Part shown: positions 46,858-56,927 of the stretch, in pieces
How the letters are laid out: every line of letters starts with the position of its first letter
How positions within the stretch are numbered: position 1 is the stretch's first letter
Assembly: GCA_905250125.1 (NCBI GenBank)
Contig: CAJNOL010000904.1
Coordinates: 31,296 to 95,295, forward strand
From: Rotaria sordida
Taxonomy: Eukaryota > Rotifera > Eurotatoria > Philodinida > Philodinidae
Direction of reading: 5' to 3'
DNA length: 64,000 nt
Position numbers and translations under genes: made by a program
Notes under the pieces: model-generated
Told to the model about the DNA's origin: nothing
What the model saw: only the letters and a program-made list of their open reading frames with translations
The model's database searches: none

Positions 46858-49800
46858 TTAGAGTGATACCGAACACTCCATGAAACTGGGGTTGAAGGAT
46901 TGAAAGGGAAAAGTGTCTGTCATTCGATGCCGCTCGTCGATTTTCTCTATACGCTCAGTTAGTTGTTGCTTGAACAAATAATAATTGTCAAGATGAGATT
47001 TAACTTGTTCTTCAGTCATGATTGAGAGCGGCTTATCTTCTTGACTGTCAGTAGCAACGCGCGGAATGAGATGGCTCCAATCACCCATCAGGCCTGGCAT
47101 CCTCATGGCAGTCAGTATAGTCAAAATGAGCATTAGACTGTAATTCTGTACGGATGGCAGCAAAGATGGTAGGTCTCGTCTTAATTTGGTACCAATGAAA
47201 CCAGGATCAAAAAGGTAATCGGCGACATGTCCAACGTGCTCGTGAATGCCGGTGCATGCACAAATAAGTTGCGTGATCACATCAATTAGATGGTTGCGAC
47301 TAGGGATGCCATTCAGCCCTAACGGTTTGCACAACTCGGAGATAAATCGGCACTCACAAGGTTCAGCCATAAACGCACGTTTTGAAGTCATCTCGCCTTT
47401 CTTCTCGTCCTTCGTTGATTCCTCTTTGCCATATTCGATCTCGAAGAATCGCCTTACATAATCACGCACGATTTTCCAGAATGCGGGCAAGTCTTCTGCA
47501 ATAGGATAATGCTTGACCCAATCGGATTGATTTTCATCGGACAGTTCGTTTGTTTCACTGGGCTTGTTGCTGTGATTGTCAAGTTCAACGGAGTCTATCA
47601 GGTTGCACTTATAGTTTGGACAGTTCTCCCTTACTGCATAGCTGTCTCTATCTTCTTTCGCATGTATATTCTTACATCGTTGATTGGTTGACTCAGTTTG
47701 CGACTGTCGATTCTGTTCCAGTTTCATGTTATCAGCAATCCAGTCAGGCATGATACGGAATCGATAATGAGCAATGACATAGTCACAGAGCTTGAGAAAC
47801 TCATCGAACTCGAATCCCCAGATTCTATGACACAGACCGCCTTGGTTAACCAGCGAGGTCGCTGCAGAATAGTTGATGGTCACAGTGCGATAGGTGAATG
47901 GTTTGAGGAAGACACGCAAAGGATGAGCTGCAGGAAGAAATTGCCGTGATACGTTTGCCAATGTGTTGGCCTCGATAAAGTGCGTTGTCAGAAGGTGGTC
48001 GCGTACGGTCACCATGGCTAAGGCCGAAGATCGCCACATATATTTGGCATAGGTCCAATCTTTATCAAGCTCACATGAGTTGCTCAAAGGCATGACCAGT
48101 TCATTACGGTGAGAAAGGTAAATGCCAATCAAGCGACGCTTATCATCGAAGTAGGCCGCAGCACCGTAGCGATCGAAAGGGGCTCGAACAGTAAATAACG
48201 ACAGAGCGGTCATGTCATTCACGTAGCGGGCCGATTTGAGTATTGGATGGGTGAGAGTCGCCGTGTGCAATTCCATACTTTCCACGCCAAAGTCAAGCTT
48301 CCGAGTATGATGGCAGGCCAAGCCAAAGAAGGCGAAGCGACTCATGATTTCGTCGCTATCGCCAAACCATTGTGGATTGTTTGGTGCAGGCATCCAAGGG
48401 AAATGCTTCCACCTCCACGCGATCATGTCATCTAAAGAATTGAATTGCAACTCTTGATCTTCGAATGGCCATAGTTTGGAATTTAGGATCTTGTTCACCA
48501 GCTTGTGATGCAGATGCCAGCCACTCTGATCATCTTCGTCCCATGTCGCTATGGTTCTCGCTCCCTTGATTCGTTTTAGGTGAAGGTCTTGTGTAGGCAG
48601 GTTAGACGGTTCGCCTATGTCGATGGCACGAGGCGGCTTCACATTCCAGCTTTCTAATGCCAGTTTCGATAATTTCATGGCGAATCGAGTATAGCCATCG
48701 AGGCTAGAAAGATAATGCCTGTTCGTCTTCGCGTCTAGGTTCTTACAGCTGTTTAACTCGCGTATAATGAGGACAACCTGAGACTCATCGTCGTCAGGAT
48801 GTCTATCTTCAGCAATGCAACGCGGAATTGCCATCTCAAACTTAGGCTTAATAATACAGTTAGGCAGCATCGTCTTAGTGCTATTGACTTGCACCTGACT
48901 CTGAGAATGTCGGTAGCGCGAGAAGATAATAGGGGCGAATCTGGAAGCTACGAACTCCATGACTTGTAGAGATAAATCGTGTCCAGGACAGTAACGAGGG
49001 GGTCGCGATTCCTCGCTCTCCCTTTCAATCTCACTTTCGGCTCCGTTCCATGTGATGATTTTTCCCATTTCGATGGGGGAACGCTTAGGATTGAACTCAG
49101 CTGGTGACGTGAATTCGCTCGGATCATTATTAGCATCCAGAAGAGAACAGTGAATGCGTGTGTTGGCTGGTAAATCTGCTCCAGTGTGAGTCTTGACATC
49201 CAGAGCTATGTTTGCATTAGAGAGAAGGCTAACCATCGGCAGAACCGGCTTAAGTCGAGCGCATTCTTTGATGAAATTGCGAGGATTCTCGTAGAATAAA
49301 TCCACCATCTTCTTTTGCCTATTACCATCTTGTCCAGTCTGAGCTTCGTCTGATTGGTCTGACCACAGCCTATGAACGATGCTCGCAGTGAGTTTGGCTG
49401 GTGCGGGTGCTGCACCCAGGCAGAAAACAGAGGTAATCAATCGTAGAACTTCATTCTTGGGCATGTATCCTTCGGCCGCCTCAAAAGCTGCTTGCAGCGC
49501 TGGCCCCTGAACATGACGAGCGAATGCAGCCTGAAACTTTCCATAGCTGGCATAACCCATATTCTCCTTGTAATTGCCTGCAACCAAGAAGTTGAACCAG
49601 TCAGGCAGAAACGTAAAGGGATTTTTGATACAATCTAGGTAAGCGTCGCGCTCGTCGCGCGTTAATGAGCCACCAGTAGCCAGGAAGAAGAGTGTCTCAC
49701 CAACAGCTAGATACACAATTTCGTTGCTTGGCTCGCTGTTTGTGTGTCGTGGGACAAGCCGAAACAGATAACGATAAGTAGCTGCGCTCTTTTTGGACCA

Positions 49801-51090
49801 TGAATCGTTCAGGCTCACCAATGTGTGAGGGAAGGCCGCCAGCCACTGGTGAACGACTTTCCGACTAAGTAAATGGAGATCTGGCATAGGGTGGCTTGGA
49901 TTCGGCATGAAGATGGGATTAAAATTGCAGAATTTAATCAGTGAGCTTGATACAGACCAGCCAATCGTTTGGAAGTCTTTAATAATGAGCAGATCACGAC
50001 TTTCCAGATAGGCTTTAACGTACTTGTAACTGCCCACACCGACACCATCTCCAAATGGGAAGAAGCCCGCGGTGCTTGATTTTCCTAGACTTGCCGAGAA
50101 ATCGTGCTGGATCGCGCGGAAAAGACTGAGTGGATTCTCACCGCTTGGAGCAAACAGGATAAATGTGCATACTTGCAGCCAATATGACTTGATCTTCCAC
50201 AACCAATCACGGTCTTCTATACGTGTGATGGTCGACCGCCAAAAGGATTCGATCGTGTGGGCTCGAACAGATGCAGGAGGCCATCGAGGGTGTTTCTCTA
50301 CGGCGTTCGCCTTCGTGCGATGAAAGATGAGACAGTACACGACATACGCCGCATAAAAGCTCAACACAATGAGACCTATTGCAGCACCAACCAATCCCCT
50401 AACGACGCGATAGAGTTTACGTAAGTTGTCTGGGAGAGAATCACCGATTCGAATAGTTCTCGTGGATAATAACTCGTAGTCAACGGCTGAAACGATCTTC
50501 TTCATCTTCAAGTTCTGAGGATTTCTCCAATTAATAGGTTCACGAGCAGTGAATCGGCGGAAGTAGGTTCGAGTAGCCAGAAAGTAGATTAATAAGCCAA
50601 CGGGCGAGAGAAAATAAGTAAGGATGAGAATTCCTGTAAACAGAACGTTCTCCTCAGTCCAATGGTTATAGCGTGGAAAGCTACCGTCCACCTCCGACTT
50701 CACATTATAGGCGCACGTGAATCGTGTGTTGAAATCGATCACCATCCAGAGACCCACCCACAATTCGGTCACACGAATATGAGCCATGCTAGCCACAGCG
50801 AGGAAGGCGTCTTGGTATAGACTCAACAGATTCTCGAGGTTGAAGAAATTCAAGCTTGGTGTATTCATCGCTCGTTGGGAAAGCAATTGATAGAATGTGC
50901 CCAGACAGCTCAACGTGAATACGACCGCGGGTGCAATGGCAAAGTAGTGAGTGAAGCGATCTCTCGGCCAGATGATGAGCGCCAACCAGCCCAGGATGAC
51001 GAAACTGTTCAATAGGAACATATCGTCGGTCCCCAACGAAAGCCACGTCATTGTACTATTTATGGGGGAAGTAGAAAAGGTACCAGACAT
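46858..51090 (-). CDS. ABA4-like / cytochrome P450 / lipoxygenase fusion protein
   Basis: One uninterrupted frame of 1410 residues. Residues ~20-175 match the ABA4-like (DUF4281) membrane domain: LENLLSLYQDAFLAVASMAH, ELWVGLWMVIDFNTR, LSPVGLLIYFL; another helix lies near 228-256. Residues ~280-735 form a P450: ExxR (E609-R612, ECAR), FNPKR (666-670), TWNG (680-683) and the haem-ligand loop RYCPGHDLS with C701. Where the I-helix acid/Thr pair is expected the protein reads VFCLGAAPAPAK (555-566), as in hydroperoxide-metabolising CYP74-type P450s. Residues ~760-1410 are a lipoxygenase: H1032-LLTT-H1037, DLPAFW (1200-1205), ACTGIHEHVG with H1283, and the C-terminal SVSL. The usual Asn four residues after the third His is Gly1287, with extra His at 1285 and 1288; the terminal Ile is Leu. 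Likely role: membrane oxylipin synthesis. No introns and a higher GC content than its neighbours suggest transfer. Confidence 0.85.
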   Translation of the reverse strand: MSGTFSTSPINSTMTWLSLGTDDMFLLNSFVILGWLALIIWPRDRFTHYFAIAPAVVFTLSCLGTFYQLLSQRAMNTPSLNFFNLENLLSLYQDAFLAVASMAHIRVTELWVGLWMVIDFNTRFTCAYNVKSEVDGSFPRYNHWTEENVLFTGILILTYFLSPVGLLIYFLATRTYFRRFTAREPINWRNPQNLKMKKIVSAVDYELLSTRTIRIGDSLPDNLRKLYRVVRGLVGAAIGLIVLSFYAAYVVYCLIFHRTKANAVEKHPRWPPASVRAHTIESFWRSTITRIEDRDWLWKIKSYWLQVCTFILFAPSGENPLSLFRAIQHDFSASLGKSSTAGFFPFGDGVGVGSYKYVKAYLESRDLLIIKDFQTIGWSVSSSLIKFCNFNPIFMPNPSHPMPDLHLLSRKVVHQWLAAFPHTLVSLNDSWSKKSAATYRYLFRLVPRHTNSEPSNEIVYLAVGETLFFLATGGSLTRDERDAYLDCIKNPFTFLPDWFNFLVAGNYKENMGYASYGKFQAAFARHVQGPALQAAFEAAEGYMPKNEVLRLITSVFCLGAAPAPAKLTASIVHRLWSDQSDEAQTGQDGNRQKKMVDLFYENPRNFIKECARLKPVLPMVSLLSNANIALDVKTHTGADLPANTRIHCSLLDANNDPSEFTSPAEFNPKRSPIEMGKIITWNGAESEIERESEESRPPRYCPGHDLSLQVMEFVASRFAPIIFSRYRHSQSQVQVNSTKTMLPNCIIKPKFEMAIPRCIAEDRHPDDDESQVVLIIRELNSCKNLDAKTNRHYLSSLDGYTRFAMKLSKLALESWNVKPPRAIDIGEPSNLPTQDLHLKRIKGARTIATWDEDDQSGWHLHHKLVNKILNSKLWPFEDQELQFNSLDDMIAWRWKHFPWMPAPNNPQWFGDSDEIMSRFAFFGLACHHTRKLDFGVESMELHTATLTHPILKSARYVNDMTALSLFTVRAPFDRYGAAAYFDDKRRLIGIYLSHRNELVMPLSNSCELDKDWTYAKYMWRSSALAMVTVRDHLLTTHFIEANTLANVSRQFLPAAHPLRVFLKPFTYRTVTINYSAATSLVNQGGLCHRIWGFEFDEFLKLCDYVIAHYRFRIMPDWIADNMKLEQNRQSQTESTNQRCKNIHAKEDRDSYAVRENCPNYKCNLIDSVELDNHSNKPSETNELSDENQSDWVKHYPIAEDLPAFWKIVRDYVRRFFEIEYGKEESTKDEKKGEMTSKRAFMAEPCECRFISELCKPLGLNGIPSRNHLIDVITQLICACTGIHEHVGHVADYLFDPGFIGTKLRRDLPSLLPSVQNYSLMLILTILTAMRMPGLMGDWSHLIPRVATDSQEDKPLSIMTEEQVKSHLDNYYLFKQQLTERIEKIDERHRMTDTFPFQSFNPSFMECSVSL

Positions 51091-51170
51091 GTTATATTGA
51101 AGTTAAAGTTAAAATTTCTATCCATTCCAGAATATAATACACCCGATTGTATTGAATAGCTCCGCAACGA

Positions 51171-51270
51171 NNNNNNNNNNNNNNNNNNNNNNNNNNNNNN
51201 NNNNNNNNNNNNNNNNNNNNNNNNNNNNNNNNNNNNNNNNNNNNNNNNNNNNNNNNNNNNNNNNNNNNNN
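51171..51270. other. Assembly gap, exactly 100 N
   Basis: A run of 100 undetermined bases begins 81 bases upstream of the start codon of the large fusion gene. A round length of 100 is a common convention for a gap of unknown size, so order, distance and even correctness of the join are not proven. Confidence 0.95.
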
Positions 51271-53489
51271 TATATTGATAAATAGCTCAAATACTTTCAT
51301 TAATCATTCATTTTCACTTTCATCAATTTCTTTTGATTGTTTTAGTACTAAACGTATATTATTGGCATAATAAATGTCGAATAACTTTTGATATAGTTTG
51401 ATGATCAAATTGATGATTATAAAATGAAAATCAACTATTTTGTTGCTTATGAAAGTTGTAATTGTACTTCAGTATTTTGAATATCAATGTCAACCTTTCA
51501 TTGTGCACGAAGGATATCAAAATTTTTTATTGCTGTATATCATTCACGCTAAATTATATAAACTTCAGGGGCATTGACTGCTGCACAAAATGAGAGTTCA
51601 TGTAAAAGACGACCTATCGTAACTGGTTTTTGTGATATTGAAATAAATTTCACCAGTTTAATCGCTGCAATATTTTACTTCGAAAGAGAATAAAATAATC
51701 TTAATTCACAACTACAAATATTTATATAATGATAAAAGATGAAAAATAGTTCAGAAGAAAAACATCAATATAATAACAACAACAGCAAAGAGGAGAAGAT
51801 CAACAAGAGAACATTAAAGAGGATGAGAAAAATCAATAGTAAAGAAAGTATAGAAGAGCAGACATCATAGAATAACATCTCTTAACACTGGTACGTTTCA
51901 TTATTATCTCAGATATGTTCACTCCTTTGTCTATACTATGAATCGATAGTTTTGAAAGACAGCTCGGCATACGTACTTGAGCATAACAAATTGCTCAATG
52001 AATTCACCGTCATTCGTTGTCTTGAATGTTATTCTCACGAATTCGAAAATTATTGATGCCTTTTTTTATTGAGACGATGTTATGATCTTTTCAGCAATTA
52101 ATCAAAAAGGTACTATTAATGCATATATATGCACATTTGGTTCTAGTTCAGTCTTGTATATACATTCTTTTCTGGCATAGATTTTGTTATTCTTACTCAA
52201 GATCAATCTTCCAGATTGTTTTTAAATTTGGACATCTCATATGAGTTCCAATGAGCGATAGCATAAATCTTTTGAATATGACAGAAAATCATTTTGTCTT
52301 CTTTTCATTTATATTTAAATACGGAATATATTTTGTCCAGTTTGAGTAAGCGATAAACAATACGAAATATACCAAAGAATTGCATCAGCGTTGCGAAAAT
52401 AACATCATGCATGTTAATCATTATGATTAGTGAATCATTAAAAAACAAATTTCTTCATAAATGTGAATCACCTATAGTCATGTAGATATTGATTGAATTG
52501 CTCAAACACGTAAGCTTTTATAAATTGATTAATGGTCAGATAGAAGCTTGAACTTTCCATTTATAAAAACTAGCAGCACCAATGCAGATACCAAAAATTT
52601 TATGTAGACATTTGAATGCAAATAAACTAAACCATTATTCACAAATGAGTAGTTAAATATAGAATTGTATGATGCAAAGTCATTTCCTATCAATCTTGAA
52701 GTACCAATATGGCAAGAGTTAATTTTAATGAAATATCTATTTGAGCTTCTTGAAATTAGCTGTTTATTTATATCATCCTTGACTTTTCATGTTTAGATGT
52801 ATTCAAAATATTTGCCATGCTGATAATTAAAAGAAAATGTATAGTTAGAAGACGAAAGCCAAAATGTAAACAACAACACAACATTTACTCTTGTATCGTT
52901 TGTCCCTTAATAATACTTTTCTGATGATTATTGCGGATGTCATACAGTTTGAAATTTGTAACAGAAATCATTACTAGGAAGGAATCAATCAGAATACTTT
53001 TATCATTATATTAAACATACTAACATATGTCGATATAAATTATTGAGCATCATGTGATAAAAAAAAACAACCTAGAATGTACTTTTATATAAGCATAAGA
53101 TTTCACACTTTAGACATCTTCTTCCATGTTTTTCTTTATCACATTGTCTAGCTTTGTACCAAATTGAATAAACCGGTTAACAAAAACGATACAATAGATA
53201 AACAAATTCACATCAACGTCATTAACACAGTATATACAATGTATACTCTTTCAAAGACAACAATATATTCCTTTTTGTATTGTTTCTTTTTCTCCTTCTC
53301 TTATTTTTCTAAATATAAATTTGTATACCATTGTATAGGCAACAGAATTGAATGTGTTATTATACACGTATTATATTTTATTTACGCATGACTTTGTTAT
53401 ATTCTATATTTATTTCAAAATGATTCATTTTAATTATATGGAGAGAACACAAATAGCAATACCAAAAAAAGAAAAATATCCTATTCAGC
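51271..53489. other. Gene-poor region with a possible LTR remnant
   Basis: No gene recognised. A 40-codon open stretch at about 51570-51695 follows a plausible splice acceptor but matches nothing known to me. A possible diverged LTR end lies at about 51640-51891. Confidence 0.5.
51640..51891 (-). repeat. Possible diverged LTR related to the gypsy LTR
   Basis: The segment ends ATAACATCTCTTAACA, resembling the LTR end CAGCATCCCTTAAACA at 54993-55008, and has a similar purine-rich body with AACAACAACAGC and AGAGGAGAAG stretches. Only the end and general composition agree, so a solo LTR or a chance likeness are both possible. Confidence 0.3.
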
Positions 53490-54768
53490 AATTTTGTGAA
53501 AGGTAATCAAGTAAACAAATATATTTTCCTTGGACATGTATAATTTGTTGAATATTAAATTCTCAAAGTAGTAATGATATTTTTTTAATATGTTTATTAG
53601 TAATTTTCTTGCCCATCATATAATAAATAGGACAATTATCCGTATAAATAATTATATTACGACTAAATAAAAAAGATCTCACTCAAGTAATACATTTGAA
53701 AATTGCCAATGCTTTAAGTTCAATATGATGATAACGTTTTTGTGATGATGATAATAATTCGAAATAATAATAAAGTATTTTTTTAACATTATTAATTTCT
53801 TGATAAAGAATACCACCTAATCCCACCTTAGATGCATCAGTTGATAACAATACAGGTTGTGTATCATCTGGAAAATTTAAAAGAAGTGGATGAGATGCTA
53901 ATAATTGTTTTAAATCATTAAAAGATTTTGATTGTTCAGGTACCCATTTAAATTTATGTCGATGTGATTTCAAAAGATTGATTACAGCATGAACAGGTGT
54001 TGCCATACTTGCAAATTGTGGAATAAATTTTCTGTACCATGATAATGCATCAATGAAGCGATTTGCTTGTGCTAATAATCTAGGTTCTGGTAATAAAATA
54101 ATAGATTTAATTTTATCTGTTAAAGGAGTAATTGTTGTGGAATTAATTACATGTCCTAGATATTCAATTGTTTGTTTAGCTATTTCACATTTTGTTGAAT
54201 TTAATGTTAAATTATGTGATTGTAAAGTATTTAAAACTTCTTCAAAGTGAATTAAATGTTCATCATAAGTACGAGAAAAAATTATGATGTCATCTAAATA
54301 AACTAAGGAGAAGTCAGTACATAATGATAATAGATTGTTCATAATACGTTGAAAACTTGGAGAAGCATTTCGAAGACTTTGAGGGAGAACATTCCATTCA
54401 TATAAACCAAATAGAGCGATGAATGCTATTTTAACTAGATCTTTTTCATCAATAGGTAATTGCCAAAACCCTGATTTTAAATCAAGTTTAAAAAAAATTG
54501 ATAACCTGCAGCTAGTGTTTGTAAAGTTATTTCCATATTTGGAAGAAGATAATTATCTTTAATTGTGGATTATGTTTTTCAGGATAACCTTTCCATGCAA
54601 TTAAATATTCTTTTTTACTATTGCGAAAAAGATGATTGACAATACGTTCAACAATAAATATTTCACCTTCAGTAACATCTAATACGTGTTGTTTTTCTTC
54701 ATTAGCAGCATTCATAACATGAATTTTTTTTTAAATTTTTTTTTATTTTTTATGCTAGGATCGCCAAT
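53490..54768 (-). mobile_element. Dead Ty3/gypsy retrotransposon with chromodomain
   Basis: Read on the - strand. A frame starting at 54715 contains a chromodomain (IFIVERIVNHLFRNSKKEYL, then IAWKGYPEKHN). It passes directly, with a frame change near 54575, into a reverse transcriptase (LLPNMEITLQTLAAG; after another shift in a T-run near 54495, SGFWQLPIDEKDL). The catalytic YLDD lies in 53683-54342 and an RNase H domain follows (STDASKVGLGGILYQ, KRYHHIELKALAIF). RNase H continues past an in-frame stop (IIIYTDNCPIYYM) to about 53490. Protease, RNase H end and integrase core are missing or broken. Chromodomains normally sit at the integrase C-terminus of chromoviruses, so this copy is rearranged. 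It cannot be active. Confidence 0.8.
54755..54768 (-). other. Putative tRNA primer-binding site
   Basis: Directly next to the LTR the - strand reads TGGCGATCCTAGC, which begins TGG as expected for pairing with the CCA end of a tRNA. The particular tRNA was not identified. Confidence 0.5.
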
Positions 54769-55008
54769 TGTTAAGGTGTATATTTAGTTCAAAATGTTTT
54801 TGAACTTGTTTTATTGCAGATTTAAAATACACGCTTAACAACAATAATAATAATAATAATAATAACAAAAGAATGAGAGTAAACAAGAAGAGAAAACATA
54901 ACCAATAAAAAAGAAGAGTTACTATCAAGATATAGATGGTGAGAGAGAAGAAACATAACGATTATGATATTGTGCATAAACACATATCATAACAGCATCC
55001 CTTAAACA
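54769..55008 (-). repeat. 5' long terminal repeat of the gypsy element
   Basis: Bounded by TGTTAAGG and CCTTAAACA, an imperfect terminal inverted repeat with TG..CA ends. About 240 bases, with an internal (AAT)n tract and a purine-rich body. It abuts a primer-binding-site-like sequence on one side and truncated coding sequence of a SAM-domain gene on the other. No matching 3' LTR was found next to the other end of the element. Confidence 0.6.
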
Positions 55009-56034
55009 AGTCGTTGACGATGTACAACTGTAATATCCATTTTAACTTTAACTTGACTATAATCATAATTTGTTGTATTAAGTAATACATACATTGAAGA
55101 TTCTTCTGATTGTTCTTTTTCTTCAACTAAATATTCTTAAAAAGATAAAAATTCAGAGAGTATAAAATAAAAATTTAATTCTTACTCAACGAGTTCCCAA
55201 GTCCACCTTTACAAATTTTTATTTTTCCCTGGACATTTGATAATAGTATGATTGTTGTTTTTTGCCAGTATTTCAGATAAATAACTGGATACTTTTGATC
55301 ACGAGAAAGTTGCTGTTGTAATACTGATGTTAACAAACTTTAAATGAGAAAAAATAAAATATAAATGAATATAGTATTTGATCTTTTATCAAACATGTCA
55401 TATGTCCACCAAATATTTTACCAAGTGCTGAATATTTATTTGTTACGCTAATTATCATTCAATCAAGTTCAAATACGATTCGATAAAAACAAATACTATA
55501 AGTTTTGACTACATCATCACGAATCCTTTTAACTAATTGTTGTTTCTTTCGACATCGAGCTCCAAACTCTGCTGATGGTGGATCTTCAGCAACCTGTTCA
55601 AAAGCTTTATCAAATCTTCTAATCACATAATTTAATGGAAATTTTCCTTTTTTGATTGAGACTGTTGAACTTGTTAAAGAATTATCGCACAATTGATGAA
55701 CCATTTGATCAAGTGATAAATTAGTAAGTTATGAACGATTTGTATTCGATAGAGGTAATATCATCTGGTGTCACAAATCAACATCGTCATATTCACTATC
55801 AATATTTGAAATCATTAAAACATGATAAATTATTGGATTGATAAGAATGCAATTGTTGTATAAGTATATTAAAGTTAACAACGATAAACCATCAATTTCT
55901 TCTTCTGAAACAGATAAAAAAAGACTCGATTATTAGATAGAGAGTAAATCGTCGATCTCTTTAAATTCGTTTACGTATTTATCCAATCCATTCTTCATCA
56001 ACGATGTAGAAACATCTTCGTTAGCCCACTCCAT
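55009..56034 (-). pseudogene. SAM-domain gene interrupted by the LTR
   Basis: On the - strand an exon from ATG 56034 to 55959 reads EWANEDVSTSLMKNGLDKYV, followed after a short intron by EEEIDGLSLLTL (from 55904): a sterile alpha motif (SAM) domain. The donor of that intron lacks GT, and frames shift downstream. Further coding-like pieces are 55459-55704 (KKGKFPLNYVIRRFDKAFEQ, DPPSAEFGARCRKKQQLV), 55190-55340 (QQQLSRDQKYPVIYLKYWQK) and 55009-55145 (KYLVEEKEQSEESSMYVLL, QVKVKMDITVVHRQRL). The last reading frame runs straight into the retrotransposon LTR at 55008 and stops there. Coding-like traces continue at 56270-56460 (KIPLLVKIKHIINIGKER). SAM domains mediate protein interaction; the rest is unidentified. 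Confidence 0.6.
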
Positions 56035-56927
56035 GGATTATTTATCCAAAGTAGATTATAAAAAAGAAAAAAATGAGATAGATACTTTTAGTTTTTCTAA
56101 GCTCATCAATGAACAAACCAACAGATAAGATTTGAAAACATGTGGAATATATATCATCATAAAAAAAATACAAGAAACTTATTCAACAAGTAGTAAACGA
56201 TAAGATAAACGAATGAAACATGTATAATTTGAACGATAGCAATCTTCTGCTTCATGTGTTAAAAACTCATATTCTTATCTATTACCATATAGACATCTGA
56301 TGAACGGACTTCACAGCACTACAAATTTTGTTAAAATGCTACCGTATCTTAACAATCAATCGTAAATCTCCGTTCTTTTCCGATATTAATAATGTGTTTA
56401 ATTTTAACCAATAATGGTATTTTTTCTCCATCTAATAAATAGAAAACAAAAAAAATCTTCAATCTTGTATTTGACATTGTTTATCACCACCCATTTAACA
56501 CATTCTAGAATTTCACCATAACTGAATAAATAATCATTTGGTAACGCATTTAATATTATTTTTTAAACTTATTGTTCGTCGTGTACGAGATTTACTACTA
56601 ATACTATTAATTTTTTAATATATTTTCGCCCAATAGTTCCATCAACATTTATAAAACAAATTGTACATTGTTGTACACGATTAAGAGACATTCATTCACA
56701 AGAAAATTAAAAATACAAAATTGAATAAATAAATTATAAATAGATAGAATACTCATAATGCTAAAAAATATGAACAAAAAATATTTCTGATACACGACTG
56801 GCTGTTCTATCATCTTTTTTCTATACCAAAATGATTGACCCCATAGAATAAAAACATGATAACACGACGACGAAGAAGACGACGAAAATGAAATCGAAAT
56901 GAACAAGAGGAAAATAAAAGACCAATG

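Noticed and set aside
47246..50323. Several 60-83-codon frames on both strands inside the fusion gene
   Set aside because: They are alternative-frame shadows of the 1410-residue frame, which has clear domain matches over its whole length.
51570..51695. Open stretch after a CAG acceptor, near the gap
   Set aside because: A plausible exon by splice signal, but only 40 codons with no match, and overlapped by a possible LTR remnant.
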